From NCBI GenBank assembly GCA_018261735.1, contig JAGTRM010000023.1, positions 1-64,000 on the forward strand: DNA of 64,000 nt, given 5' to 3'. The translations under genes and the position numbers were made by a program. A model generated the notes under the pieces. It did not search any database. It saw nothing but the letters and a program-made list of their open reading frames with translations, and had not been told where the DNA came from. Positions 1-8,038 of the stretch are shown one piece after another. The DNA comes from Pseudomonadota bacterium. Lineage in GTDB: Bacteria; Pseudomonadota; Gammaproteobacteria; Burkholderiales; Chitinibacteraceae. The first letter of the stretch is position 1. Every line of letters begins with the position of its first letter.

Positions 1-179
1 TCGCGCTGCTGGCTGGTGATCTGGATTTCCAGATCGGTGCCGGTAAATGTCAGCGTGTCGTTGTCCTTCCTGATCAGCACGTTGGACAGGATGGGCAAGG
101 TGTGGCGGCGTTCGACGATGCCGGTCACAGTTGCAAGTGGTTTCAGCAAAGCGTCGCGTTCTGCTTGAAGCTGTTGCAT
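1..179 (-). CDS. dnaN: DNA polymerase III beta clamp, N-terminal fragment
   Basis: The first 59 codons of the sliding clamp read inward from an ATG at 179; the rest lies outside the window. The start reads MQQLQAERDALL and continues with RRHTLPILSNVLI, which is the conserved N-terminal start of DnaN domain 1 (ERRHTLPILSN). The clamp encircles DNA and tethers the replicative polymerase. It lies 80 bp downstream of dnaA on the same strand, the usual dnaA-dnaN operon order. Identification is firm from the short conserved segment and the context. Confidence 0.9.
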   Translation of the reverse strand, partial: MQQLQAERDALLKPLATVTGIVERRHTLPILSNVLIRKDNDTLTFTGTDLEIQITSQQR

Positions 180-259
180 GGCGCCTCTTCCGGTAAGTGG
201 TTGCGAGTGAGGGGATTTTACCTTATTTGCAGGCTTGTTTGGCGCATGGCAGCGCTATG

Positions 260-1636
260 TCAGCCACGTAACATTTGCAGCAGGTAGGCGTACTGGGTGC
301 CGATTTCCTGATCGTCCTGGCGCATGGTCTCGATGGTGCGGCAGGCATGCAGCACCGTGGTGTGATCGCGCCCGCCAAAGGCATCGCCAATCGCCGGCAG
401 CGACATTTGCGTCAGTTCCTTGGTCAGCGCCATGGCCACCTGGCGCGGCCGGGCCACTTCGCGGGTGCGCTTTTTCGAGTGCATGTCCGCGACCTTGATC
501 TTGTAGTAATCAGCCACGGTCTTCTGGATGTTTTCCACCGAAACCAGCCGGTTACCCGAGGCCAGGATATCGCGCAGTGCTTCGCGCGCCGATTCGATCG
601 TGATCTGCTGGTTGGTGAAGCGCGAATAGGCGACGACGCGGTTGAGCGCGCCTTCGAGCTCGCGCACGTTGGAGCGGATGCTCTTGGCGATGAAGAAGGC
701 GACGTTGGCATCAAGGTGGAAGTGCAGGGCGTCGGCCTTTTTCAGCAGAATGGCCACGCGCATTTCCAGTTCGGGCGGCTCGATGGCGACAGTCAGCCCC
801 CAGGAGAAACGCGATTTCAGCCGCTCCTGCAGGCCTTCGATATCACTCGGGATGCGGTCGGAGGTCAGGATGATCTGCTTGCCGGCTTCGACCAGCGTGT
901 TGAACAGATAGAAGAACTCTTCCTGCGTCTTGTCCTTGCCGACAAAGAACTGGATGTCGTCGACCAGTAGTAGGTCGAGCGAGTGGTAGTAGCGCTTGAA
1001 TTCGTCGAAGCCCTTGTGCTGATAGGCGCGCACCACGTCCTGAATGTACTTTTCCGCCTGGATGTAGCGGATGCGGATATTCGGGTTGTGTTGGTGGATG
1101 TTGTTGCCAATCGCGTGGATCAAGTGGGTCTTGCCCAGGCCAACGCCGCCGTACACCAGCAGCGGGTTGTAGCCGGAACCGGGGTGGCGCGCCACCTGCT
1201 CGGCGGCGGCGCGGGCCAGCTGGTTGGCCTTGCCGGTGACCAGCGTATCGAAAGTGAACAGCGGGTTGAGTCGGTGCGTTTCGTGGTTGGCGGCGGCGCT
1301 GCCAAAGCGCTTGGCGGGTTCGGTTGCTGCCGGTGCTTGTTTGGGCGCTGCCGGTGCGTTGACTGCTGGTTGGCTGGCGGCCGGGCTGCGCGGCGCGGCG
1401 CGGCCCACTTTTAATTCGATTGCAGGCGTTGTGCCGTCAAAATAGGCATTGGCGGCGCGCTCGATGATGCTCAGGTAACGATCGCGGATGAAGTCCAGGA
1501 AAACCGGGTTGGGCGCGGCAATGGTGAGTGTGTCACCGCTGACCTGGGCCGATAAAGGCTTGATCCAGATGTTGAACTGGCTGGCGCCAAGGTTCTTTTC
1601 CAGTTCAGACAGGCAGTGGGACCAAAGATTTTCCAT
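260..1636 (-). CDS. dnaA: Chromosomal replication initiator DnaA
   Basis: This is the 458-residue initiator ATPase that melts oriC. Domain I begins MENLWSHCLSELEK, followed by an Ala/Pro-rich linker. The AAA+ domain shows Walker A GGVGLGKTH and Walker B LLLVDDIQF. The C-terminal DNA-binding domain carries the DnaA signature GDAFGGRDHTTVLHACR. I chose ATG 1636 because MENLW matches the usual family start. In-frame ATGs at 1645 and 1714 would add 3 or 26 residues, and none of the starts has a strong Shine-Dalgarno. It is divergent from rpmH and upstream of dnaN. Confidence 0.96.
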   Translation of the reverse strand: MENLWSHCLSELEKNLGASQFNIWIKPLSAQVSGDTLTIAAPNPVFLDFIRDRYLSIIERAANAYFDGTTPAIELKVGRAAPRSPAASQPAVNAPAAPKQAPAATEPAKRFGSAAANHETHRLNPLFTFDTLVTGKANQLARAAAEQVARHPGSGYNPLLVYGGVGLGKTHLIHAIGNNIHQHNPNIRIRYIQAEKYIQDVVRAYQHKGFDEFKRYYHSLDLLLVDDIQFFVGKDKTQEEFFYLFNTLVEAGKQIILTSDRIPSDIEGLQERLKSRFSWGLTVAIEPPELEMRVAILLKKADALHFHLDANVAFFIAKSIRSNVRELEGALNRVVAYSRFTNQQITIESAREALRDILASGNRLVSVENIQKTVADYYKIKVADMHSKKRTREVARPRQVAMALTKELTQMSLPAIGDAFGGRDHTTVLHACRTIETMRQDDQEIGTQYAYLLQMLRG

Positions 1637-1752
1637 GTCGGGCATCGGCGGTGGGACGAGGCGTTCTGACGCAAGGCAGTGTCTGGTGATGCCGCGTTTT
1701 GGCGATTCGTTCATGAGTTGTCGGGGGTTGATTCTAGCGCGGAAAGACTGGT

Positions 1753-1761
1753 TTATCCACA
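1753..1761 (+). promoter_or_regulatory. Perfect DnaA box (TTATCCACA) between dnaA and rpmH
   Basis: A nine-base match to the R1-type DnaA box lies in the dnaA-rpmH intergenic region. It may serve autoregulation of dnaA or be part of an origin. I see no second perfect box and no clear AT-rich unwinding element in the gap, so a full oriC is not claimed. Confidence 0.6.
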
Positions 1762-1792
1762 GGCGGTAGGTATTTTTGTTGTGGGATGGTGA

Positions 1793-1821
1793 TTGACAAA
1801 GAGGGTGTCTGCGGGTGTAAT
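1793..1821 (+). promoter_or_regulatory. Sigma-70 promoter of rpmH
   Basis: A perfect -35 TTGACA (1793-1798) and a -10 TGTAAT (1816-1821) are separated by exactly 17 bp. Transcription would start near 1828, about 40 bp before the rpmH start codon. It would drive rpmH-rnpA-yidD-yidC. Confidence 0.75.
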
Positions 1822-1867
1822 AGCGAGTTTACTAGCTCAACAGCCAAACAAGGTTTAGGGAACTGCC

Positions 1868-2002
1868 ATGAAGCGTACTTTTCAGCCCTCCGTTATTCGC
1901 CGCAAGCGCACTCACGGTTTCCGTGCCCGCATGAAGACCCGTGGTGGTCGCGCGGTTATCAATGCCCGTCGCTCACGCGGCCGCAAGACCCTTTCCGCCT
2001 GA
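1868..2002 (+). CDS. rpmH: Ribosomal protein bL34
   Basis: A 44-residue basic protein beginning [18 protein letters not shown] and ending [11 protein letters not shown] is the complete, highly conserved L34 sequence of the 50S subunit. It follows a strong promoter and an AGG-containing ribosome site. It is the first gene of the rpmH-rnpA-yidD-yidC cluster conserved across bacteria next to dnaA. Confidence 0.97.
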   Translation: MKRTFQPSVIRRKRTHGFRARMKTRGGRAVINARRSRGRKTLSA

Positions 2003-2028
2003 TCGGTTCTTGGTTTTTAACCGGATCG

Positions 2029-2400
2029 ATGCATAGCTTGACCAACGCTGTTCGCTATCAGTTTCCGCGGGCAATGCGTTTGCTGAAAACGGATGATTTT
2101 TCATCCGTTTTTAGTTTGCGGCGTTCGGTGGGCGATGCTTTTTTCCAGTTGCTGGTTGCGCCCAATGGCTTGCCCCACGCCCGGCTCGGGTTGGTGGTGG
2201 GCCGGAAAACCGACAAGCGGGCGGTGGCGCGCAATTACATCAAGCGATTGACGCGCGAAACTTTCCGGCAAAATGCCAATGTGCTCGCCGGTCTGGATGT
2301 GGTTATCCGGGCCCGGCGCACTTTTGGACGCAAGGAAAGCCTGGCCGCGCGTTCTGCCTTGCTGGCCCTGTTTGATCGGGCACAACGATGGCGCGCCTGA
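2029..2400 (+). CDS. rnpA: Ribonuclease P protein component
   Basis: A 123-residue basic protein that assists the RNase P RNA in trimming the 5' ends of pre-tRNAs. It shows the N-terminal [12 protein letters not shown] segment and the arginine-rich RNR-like helix [16 protein letters not shown]. The start at 2029 keeps the upstream [10 protein letters not shown] segment, which resembles the beginnings of neisserial RnpA; ATG 2074 is the alternative. The 3' end overlaps yidD by 13 bp. Confidence 0.94.
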   Translation: MHSLTNAVRYQFPRAMRLLKTDDFSSVFSLRRSVGDAFFQLLVAPNGLPHARLGLVVGRKTDKRAVARNYIKRLTRETFRQNANVLAGLDVVIRARRTFGRKESLAARSALLALFDRAQRWRA

Positions 2401-2597
2401 TCACTCTGTTGCTGCGGTTCTATCAACTGGCGCTGAGCCCGTTGATCGGTCCGCGCTGCCGCTTTACCCCTTCCTGCTCACAATATGCTATCGAAGCGAT
2501 CAATCGCTATGGCGTATTGAAAGGCGGCTGGCTTACAATCCGTCGTTTGGCGCGCTGCCACCCGTGGGGTGGATGCGGCCACGACCCTGTTCCCTAA
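2388..2597 (+). CDS. yidD: Membrane protein insertion efficiency factor YidD
   Basis: A 69-residue protein of the YidD (Hemolysin/DUF37) family with the cysteine-containing core [15 protein letters not shown] and the tail [14 protein letters not shown], both diagnostic. It has a short N-terminal hydrophobic segment and associates with the inner membrane. It is thought to assist YidC-mediated insertion. The start lies inside the end of rnpA, so translation is probably coupled, and yidC follows 15 bp later. Confidence 0.96.
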   Translation: MARLITLLLRFYQLALSPLIGPRCRFTPSCSQYAIEAINRYGVLKGGWLTIRRLARCHPWGGCGHDPVP

Positions 2598-2612
2598 ATT
2601 ATCGAGTTCAAG

Positions 2613-4268
2613 ATGGATAGCAAGAAACTTACTATTTTTGTACTCATATCAGTCGTCCTGATGTTCGGTTGGGAAACGCTGATGGATCGCTTCTACCCGG
2701 AGCGCAAAGCGCAGCGGGTTGTGGCTTCGGCTCCGGTGGCAGCCTCTGTGCCGGTGGCGGCGCCCGCCGGAACGGCGGCAACACCGCTGGATACCGGGCG
2801 GTTGCTGCGCGGCCAGCGCATTGCCGTCAAGACGGATATGTTCGTTGCGGAAATCGATTCGACTGGCGCCGATTTGCGCAAGGTGGAACTGGTCAAGCAT
2901 GGCGAAGCCGGCAATCCGAAAAAACCGTTCGTTCTGTTGATGGATAGCCCGGAGCGCACCTTTGTCGCGCAAACGGGGTTGCTTGGCGAAGGCTTGCCGA
3001 CCCACAAGAGCGAATTCAAGGCCGCACAGACTGCCTACCAGTTGGCAGATGGCCAGAACGAGCTGGCTGTCCGTCTTGAAGCGGCGGGTCCGGAAGGCGT
3101 GAAAGTCGCCAAGACCTACGTGTTCAAGCGCGGCAGCTATGTGGTTGATGTCAAATACGAAATCAACAACGGCAGCGCCAAGCCGCTGACTGCCAGTGCC
3201 TACTACCGCTTCCTGCGCGATGGCCACAAGGAAGAAAGCCAGGGCATGGGAACCAGCACCTTTACCGGCCCGGCGGTGTATACCGACGAAGGCAAGTTCC
3301 AGAAGGTGGAATTCGACCAGCTGGCCGAAAACAAGGGCAAGTATGTCGAGAAGGCCAAGGATGGCTGGGTGGCTATGCTGCAGCATTATTTCGCCACCGC
3401 CTGGATCGTTTCCCCGACCGGCAGCGAAGGCATCTGCGGTGCGCAAGTTTGCCGCTACGACCTGAAGAAACAGCCTGATGGCCTGTTCTCTGCCGGCGTG
3501 ATTGCCGATCTACCGCAGATCGCTGCAGGCAGTAAGCTGGAAACCGGCGTTCCCTTGTTCCTGGGCCCGGAAGATACCCGCGTGCTCAAGCCGATCGCGC
3601 CGGGTCTGGATCTGGTCAAGGATTATGGCTGGGTGACCATCATTGCCACGCCGCTGTTCTGGCTGCTGGAAAAGCTGCATGCGATCGTGGGCAACTGGGG
3701 CTGGGCGATCATTCTGCTGACCGTGCTGATCAAGGCCGCCTTCTTCCCGCTGTCTGCTGCAAGCTATCGCTCGATGGCCAAGATGCGTGTGCTGGCTCCT
3801 CGCATGGAAGCGCTCAAAAAGCGCTATGGCGATGACAAGATGAAGATGCAGCAAGCCATGATGGCGATGTACAAGGAAGAAAAGGTCAATCCCCTTGGTG
3901 GCTGTCTGCCGATGCTGATCCAGATCCCGGTATTCATCGCCTTGTACTGGACTTTGCTGGCTTCGGTGGAAATCCGCCAGGCACCGTGGCTGGGCTGGAT
4001 TGTCGATCTGTCCTCCAAGGACCCGTACTACATCCTGCCGGTGCTGATGACGATCTCGATGTACGTGCAGTCGCTGCTGTCACCGCCGCCGCCGGATCCG
4101 ATGCAAGCCAAGATCATGAAAATCATGCCGCTGGCATTCAGCGTGATGTTCTTCATGTTCCCGGCTGGTCTCGTGCTGTACTGGGTGGTGAACAACACGC
4201 TGTCGATCCTGCAGCAGTGGATCATTACCCGACAGATCGAAAGCGGAGAAAAAGCCGCCAAGGCCTGA
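2613..4268 (+). CDS. yidC: Membrane protein insertase YidC
   Basis: The 551-residue insertase integrates and folds inner-membrane proteins alone or with SecYEG. An N-terminal membrane anchor (about residues 6-22) is followed by an Ala/Val-rich linker and the large periplasmic domain found in Gram-negative YidC. The conserved C-terminal 60KD_IMP domain (from about residue 360) has five membrane segments, including [26 protein letters not shown] residues, with the cytoplasmic loop [21 protein letters not shown] rho-independent terminator follows immediately. Confidence 0.97.
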   Translation: MDSKKLTIFVLISVVLMFGWETLMDRFYPERKAQRVVASAPVAASVPVAAPAGTAATPLDTGRLLRGQRIAVKTDMFVAEIDSTGADLRKVELVKHGEAGNPKKPFVLLMDSPERTFVAQTGLLGEGLPTHKSEFKAAQTAYQLADGQNELAVRLEAAGPEGVKVAKTYVFKRGSYVVDVKYEINNGSAKPLTASAYYRFLRDGHKEESQGMGTSTFTGPAVYTDEGKFQKVEFDQLAENKGKYVEKAKDGWVAMLQHYFATAWIVSPTGSEGICGAQVCRYDLKKQPDGLFSAGVIADLPQIAAGSKLETGVPLFLGPEDTRVLKPIAPGLDLVKDYGWVTIIATPLFWLLEKLHAIVGNWGWAIILLTVLIKAAFFPLSAASYRSMAKMRVLAPRMEALKKRYGDDKMKMQQAMMAMYKEEKVNPLGGCLPMLIQIPVFIALYWTLLASVEIRQAPWLGWIVDLSSKDPYYILPVLMTISMYVQSLLSPPPPDPMQAKIMKIMPLAFSVMFFMFPAGLVLYWVVNNTLSILQQWIITRQIESGEKAAKA

Positions 4269-4283
4269 TCGATTTAATCGCGC

Positions 4284-4314
4284 AAACAGCCGCCCCGACC
4301 GGGCGGCTGTTTTG
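4284..4314 (+). terminator. Terminator after yidC
   Basis: The stem ACAGCCGCCC / GGGCGGCTGT with a short CGACC-type loop is followed by TTTTG. It closes the rpmH-yidC transcript. Because the T run is short, some readthrough into mnmE is possible. Confidence 0.8.
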
Positions 4315-4344
4315 TTTCCTGCCTACTCCATGCACAATGCCCTT

Positions 4345-5685
4345 ATGAACAACCTTTATCCGCAAGAAACCATCGCCGCCATTGCCACCGCGCCCGGACG
4401 TGGCGGGGTCGGCGTGATCCGCATCTCGGGCCGCGGCCTTGCTTCGCTGGTCGCCGGCTTGGTCGGGCGTGAACTCCAAGCGCGCCATGCCCACTTCGCC
4501 CGCTTCAAGGCCGGAGATGGCGCGGTGCTGGACGAAGGCCTCGCGCTCTGGTTCCCCGGTCCGAATTCGTTTACCGGCGAAGACGTGCTGGAGCTGCAGG
4601 GGCACGGCGGGCCAGTGGTGCTGAAAATGCTGCTGGCGCGCTGCATCGAACTCGGCGCGCGCCATGCCGAACCCGGCGAATTTACCAAACGCGCCTTCCT
4701 GAACGGCAAACTCGATCTGGCCCAGGCCGAGGCCGTGGCAGACCTGATCGATGCCCAATCCGAAGCCGCTGCCCGTTCCGCGCTCAAATCGCTCGACGGC
4801 GCGTTCTCGCGCGAGATTCATGCGCTGGTCGATGGTCTGATCAACCTGCGCATGCTGGTCGAGGCGACACTCGACTTTCCCGAGGAAGATATCGATTTCC
4901 TGCAGGCTGCCGATGCGCAAGGGCAATTGAACGGGCTGCAGACGCAGTTACAGCGCGTGTTGCAGACCGCCAGTCAGGGACGGTTGTTGCGCGAAGGTAT
5001 GCATGTGGTACTGATCGGCCAGCCCAATGTTGGCAAATCCAGCCTGATGAATGCGCTGGCCGGCGAAGAGGTAGCCATCGTGACCGACATCGCCGGTACC
5101 ACGCGCGATACCGTGCGCGAACTGATCCTGCTTGACGGCGTGCCGGTGCACATCATCGATACCGCCGGCCTGCGCGATACCGACGATGTGGTGGAGAAAA
5201 TCGGCATCGAACGCACCTGGGCTGCGATCGCCAAGGCCGATCTGGCGCTGCTGCTGCTCGATTCGCGCGAAGGCATCACCGCGCACGACCACACGATCCT
5301 GGGCCGGTTGCCGGCCAATCTGCCGGTCATGCGCGTCTTCAACAAGATCGACCTGACCGGCGATGTGCCCGGCCTTGTCGCGGAAGATGAAGTGCACGTT
5401 TCCGCGCATACCGGGCAAGGCCTGCCCGAATTGCGGCAGAAACTATTGCAGCGCGTGGGCTGGCAGGGCGCCGATGACGGCTTGTTCATCGCCCGCGAAC
5501 GCCACCTCGACGCCATCCGCCGCGCCGCCAGCCACCTCGATACCGCCGCAACCGCCTACCGCCAGATCGAAATCCTGGCCGAAGAGCTGCGCTTGGCCCA
5601 GAACGCACTGAGCGAAATCACCGGTGAATTCACGCCGGACGATCTGTTGGGCGTGATTTTTAGCCGGTTCTGTATCGGGAAGTGA
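4345..5685 (+). CDS. mnmE: tRNA uridine-5-carboxymethylaminomethyl GTPase MnmE
   Basis: A 446-residue GTPase that, with MnmG, modifies U34 of tRNAs reading two-codon boxes. The N-terminal tetrahydrofolate-binding domain begins [20 protein letters not shown]. The G domain has P-loop [19 protein letters not shown] and NKIDL. The C-terminus ends FCIGK, the essential C-x-G-K motif. The start at 4345 was chosen because [17 protein letters not shown] matches the family; upstream ATGs at 4330 and 4312 overlap the terminator. Confidence 0.96.
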   Translation: MNNLYPQETIAAIATAPGRGGVGVIRISGRGLASLVAGLVGRELQARHAHFARFKAGDGAVLDEGLALWFPGPNSFTGEDVLELQGHGGPVVLKMLLARCIELGARHAEPGEFTKRAFLNGKLDLAQAEAVADLIDAQSEAAARSALKSLDGAFSREIHALVDGLINLRMLVEATLDFPEEDIDFLQAADAQGQLNGLQTQLQRVLQTASQGRLLREGMHVVLIGQPNVGKSSLMNALAGEEVAIVTDIAGTTRDTVRELILLDGVPVHIIDTAGLRDTDDVVEKIGIERTWAAIAKADLALLLLDSREGITAHDHTILGRLPANLPVMRVFNKIDLTGDVPGLVAEDEVHVSAHTGQGLPELRQKLLQRVGWQGADDGLFIARERHLDAIRRAASHLDTAATAYRQIEILAEELRLAQNALSEITGEFTPDDLLGVIFSRFCIGK

Positions 5686-5699
5686 TTTTTTACGGCAAC

Positions 5700-5720
5700 A
5701 GGTGACGAAAATTGTCACCT
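5700..5720. repeat. Inverted repeat downstream of mnmE
   Basis: AGGTGAC and GTCACCT form 7-bp arms around a 7-nt AT-rich spacer just after the mnmE stop. There is no T run, so it is not a terminator by itself and may protect the 3' end of the message. Confidence 0.4.
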
Positions 5721-5743
5721 GCTCCTTCGGACCGGCAAAGAGA

Positions 5744-5779
5744 AAGGGGCTTGCATCGCTGCAAGCCCCTTGTTTTTTC
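5744..5779 (+). terminator. Bidirectional terminator between mnmE and tRNA-Thr
   Basis: The 12-bp perfect stem AAGGGGCTTGCA / TGCAAGCCCCTT with loop TCGC is followed on the plus strand by a run of T (5773-5778). On the minus strand the stem is followed by TTTCTCTTT. It therefore terminates mnmE and probably also the tRNA. Confidence 0.85.
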
Positions 5780-5855
<76 letters not shown>

Positions 5856-5867
5856 ACGGGAGCGTGG

Positions 5868-5873
5868 ATTCTA
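5868..5873 (-). promoter_or_regulatory. Probable -10 box of tRNA-Thr
   Basis: TAGAAT on the minus strand lies 12 bp before the mature tRNA 5' end and is followed by a GC-rich discriminator-like stretch, as in stable-RNA promoters. The -35 (around TTTTCA, 17 bp further) is weak. Confidence 0.45.
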
Positions 5874-5962
5874 CCCGTCTGCGCGCGACTTGAAAATGCC
5901 TTTTGAATGTGTCGGCCAGCAAAAATTTCTGATCGATGCTGATAAACAGGGGCTGGATCATT

Positions 5963-5991
5963 TTGTGCTGAGTTGTAACCGAGGCTATATT
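5963..5991 (+). promoter_or_regulatory. Possible promoter of the O-antigen-ligase-like gene
   Basis: TTGTGC (5963-5968) and TATATT (5986-5991) are separated by 17 bp in an AT-rich stretch about 85 bp before the GTG start. The -35 match is only partial. Confidence 0.3.
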
Positions 5992-6075
5992 GTTCCGCGA
6001 TCGGGCCGGATGTGGCGCGGGGAGGAGCAAGCCGGTTTGCCTTGCCGTCATCAATTAAAAATATAAAGGATATCT

Positions 6076-7365
6076 GTGCAAAATAAATTTAATCAAAAGC
6101 AGATTCTGTGCATGTTTGTTTTTGTGTCGGTTGTTTTTTCTGCCATGTGGCCAACGCTTTCTTTTAAATGGTTCGATGCATTTTTCTATTTGATTGTTGA
6201 TGGCTCGTGGATATTGGCTGATGTGTTGCAATACACGATAGCGTTGATTTTTTGTCTTGTCTTGTCGGGTGCTTTGCTATGCTGGGAGAAATGGCCGTGG
6301 GATATAACTCTATTATGGGTGCCATATTTAATATGGAATATTTCAGCGCTCGGGTGGTCAATTTACCCAACTTATTCTGCGCATGGTATTGTGCATGATA
6401 TTATCATCGCCCAAGCGGTTTTTATTTTTGGCTACGCAATAAATTATTCCCGCACGTTGGCATTAAAAACACAATATTACATTGTCTTGCTGGCGATTTT
6501 TTGCTCTGTTGTTGCGATGATTTATTTCCCTATGGAGAAAGTCTCCGGGCCTGGCCTGTTGTTTGATGGTGTACTTTTTAGTAACTGGTTCAGCTACCTG
6601 CTGGGCATGATGCTGCCTGTGCTCTGGCTGAAAACGCAACGCAAACCTTGGGGGGAGATCAGCTGGCTGGTCTTGTTGTTGCTTGCTTTTACTATGCTGG
6701 CCTCCATGCGCATCGTCTGGCTGGCGTCTCTTGCCTGCCTAGTGGTGTGTGTGGGAAGTGGCCGGTTTGGTGCTGGTTTTTCAGATAAAAAGAAGGCATA
6801 CCTAAGTTTGTTTTTTTGGTGCGTTTTTTTGGTCGTTGGTTATATCTACACCGGTATATTCAAGCCGGCAGATGGTTTTGCTCCCGATGCTGGTAGCGAT
6901 TTTTCTGCCTGGTATATGACATTTTTTAAAAATGAGCGCTACAGGATCTGGGGATTCTGGATCAATCAAAGCTTGAGCCATTGGTGGGGCGGTGTTGGGT
7001 TGGGCTGGGAAGTGCCGAGATTTGCCTATGCAAAATATAAGCCGGATTATTTCCCATTGGTCTTCGTTTCGCATGGGCATAATTTATTTTTGAATCAATA
7101 TTTGCAGCTGGGGCTTGTTGGTGTGTTGTTATATGCCGGTACCTGGTTGTTGGTATTCAAAAAATGTCTGGTGTTTTTTAAAGGGCACCCCGCAATGCGT
7201 TGGTGTGGGATGGCGATCATTTCCATGCTGGTGATGTTGTGTGCCAAAAACTTTACCGATGATGGCATGCGCGACCAGAATATTCTTTTGTACTTCCTGC
7301 TTCTGGGCTGTCTTTTCGGGCGGGCGCGTCGACCAGCCGGCACGCTGGCACAAAGCTTGCTGTAA
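6076..7365 (+). CDS. O-antigen ligase / pilin O-oligosaccharyltransferase-like membrane protein
   Basis: A 429-residue polytopic membrane protein with roughly ten or more hydrophobic segments. A large periplasmic loop follows [19 protein letters not shown]. Near residue 335 lies [17 protein letters not shown], the His-Asn motif of Wzy_C ligases and of PglL/TfpO-type O-oligosaccharyltransferases. Such enzymes transfer lipid-linked glycans to lipid A or to secreted proteins such as pilins. The start is GTG with AAAGGA six bases upstream. The gene is markedly richer in A+T than its neighbours, which suggests transfer. Its 3' end contains the sigma-54 promoter of the following pilin, so pilin glycosylation is a plausible but unproven role; an O-antigen ligase is the alternative. 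Confidence 0.75.
   Translation: MQNKFNQKQILCMFVFVSVVFSAMWPTLSFKWFDAFFYLIVDGSWILADVLQYTIALIFCLVLSGALLCWEKWPWDITLLWVPYLIWNISALGWSIYPTYSAHGIVHDIIIAQAVFIFGYAINYSRTLALKTQYYIVLLAIFCSVVAMIYFPMEKVSGPGLLFDGVLFSNWFSYLLGMMLPVLWLKTQRKPWGEISWLVLLLLAFTMLASMRIVWLASLACLVVCVGSGRFGAGFSDKKKAYLSLFFWCVFLVVGYIYTGIFKPADGFAPDAGSDFSAWYMTFFKNERYRIWGFWINQSLSHWWGGVGLGWEVPRFAYAKYKPDYFPLVFVSHGHNLFLNQYLQLGLVGVLLYAGTWLLVFKKCLVFFKGHPAMRWCGMAIISMLVMLCAKNFTDDGMRDQNILLYFLLLGCLFGRARRPAGTLAQSLL
7346..7361 (+). promoter_or_regulatory. Sigma-54 (RpoN) promoter of the short pilin
   Basis: TGGCACA-N4-TTGCT has the invariant -24 GG and -12 GC separated by exactly 10 bp. It lies inside the last codons of the ligase gene, with a predicted start near 7373 and the pilin ATG at 7424. 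RpoN/PilR control is typical of pilA genes in Pseudomonas and Geobacter (known biology). The site is seen directly; its use is inferred. Confidence 0.75.
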
Positions 7366-7423
7366 CGGTGCCAAGGCCGATGCGCGATGCGTTGGTCGTA
7401 CATTGGATAAGGAGCGTTTAACC

Positions 7424-7606
7424 ATGAAGAAACTGCAGAAGGGCTTTACCCTGATTGAACTGATGATCGTGGTTGCCATCATCGGTATTTTGGCTGCGAT
7501 CGCGATTCCCCAGTTCACCGAGTACACCAAGAAGGGCGAGAACAAGGCTGCGCAGTCCGATGCCCGCAACTTCCTGACCGCCGCTATTGCCAATTCGCAA
7601 AACTAA
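7424..7606 (+). CDS. Short type IVa pilin (PilA-N type, 60 residues)
   Basis: The protein begins MKKLQKG, a 7-residue type III leader for prepilin peptidase. It continues [22 protein letters not shown], the canonical helix with Phe1 and Glu5 of the mature form. It stops after only 53 mature residues, so the globular beta-sheet and D-region of normal pilins (about 140-160 aa) are absent. AAGGAG lies 9 bp before the ATG. The segment after Pro22 ([19 protein letters not shown]) resembles the Geobacter short PilA-N. Mature aromatics are F1, F24, Y27 and F43. Two secreted partner genes follow directly. It could otherwise be a pseudopilin fragment, but the intact leader, RBS and promoter argue for a functional gene. 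Confidence 0.85.
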   Translation: MKKLQKGFTLIELMIVVAIIGILAAIAIPQFTEYTKKGENKAAQSDARNFLTAAIANSQN

Positions 7607-7643
7607 GCGTCGATCTGACTCGAACAGGATCTAGGAGAAAATT

Positions 7644-7976
7644 ATGAGCAAGGCAAAAATTGGTTTTTTGTTTGGTGCGGCGCTGGTTGCCCTGAGCACG
7701 CAAGTTCAGGCTGCAGATGCAGTTTGTAGTGGTACGTCTACAGGTGGAACTCAAGCGGTTTCAGCCGGATCTTTCATTGTTAATACATTTACGATGAAGT
7801 GCTCTTCAAACGTGCACTTGGATTATCTCGAAAATGCGCAACAAATTGGAGTTTGCGCTGGCTCCGCTAAAGGCAACAAGAAGTATGGCGGTTCGAGTGA
7901 AGGTGGTTCCGTCAAGGAAGCCTCAGGTACATATGATGGTGGTGCTGTGACTGCGGTTGCGGCCACGGGCTGTTAA
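7644..7976 (+). CDS. Secreted four-cysteine protein 1, candidate pilin C-terminal partner
   Basis: A 110-residue protein with a clear signal peptide (MSKAKIGFLFGAALVALSTQVQA, split here as an n-region, a hydrophobic core and AQA cleavage). The mature part is rich in Gly/Ser/Thr with four cysteines: one near the N-terminus, MKCSSN, GVCAG and a terminal GC. It has an AGGAGA ribosome site, begins 37 bp after the short pilin and is paralogous to the next gene. I do not recognise a named family. Position, size and paired cysteines suggest the detached globular part of a split pilin (as PilA-C in Geobacter) or a pilin chaperone. Confidence 0.7.
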   Translation: MSKAKIGFLFGAALVALSTQVQAADAVCSGTSTGGTQAVSAGSFIVNTFTMKCSSNVHLDYLENAQQIGVCAGSAKGNKKYGGSSEGGSVKEASGTYDGGAVTAVAATGC

Positions 7977-7992
7977 AAGGCTTCAATTTGAT

Positions 7993-8021
7993 TGGCCCTA
8001 CAAATTTGTAGGGCCATTTTT
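7993..8021 (+). terminator. Intercistronic terminator-like palindrome
   Basis: A perfect 24-bp palindrome TGGCCCTACAAA / TTTGTAGGGCCA is followed by TTTTTC, between the two four-cysteine genes. It would partially stop transcripts from the pilin promoter and keep the first partner more abundant than the downstream genes. Confidence 0.75.
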
Positions 8022-8038
8022 CATGCAAGGAGAGCATC

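Noticed and set aside
2649..3446. Long minus-strand frame opposite yidC, and similar long frames opposite ptsI, ahcY, the PEPCK-like gene and pilY1
   Set aside because: They lie wholly inside unmistakable conserved genes on the other strand and arise from the codon bias of GC-rich DNA.
7424..7606. The short pilin as a frameshifted pseudogene of a full-length pilin
   Set aside because: The 37 bp after the stop contain a good ribosome site for the next gene. The next product starts with its own signal peptide, so a simple frameshift does not restore a pilin. The promoter, RBS and leader are intact.
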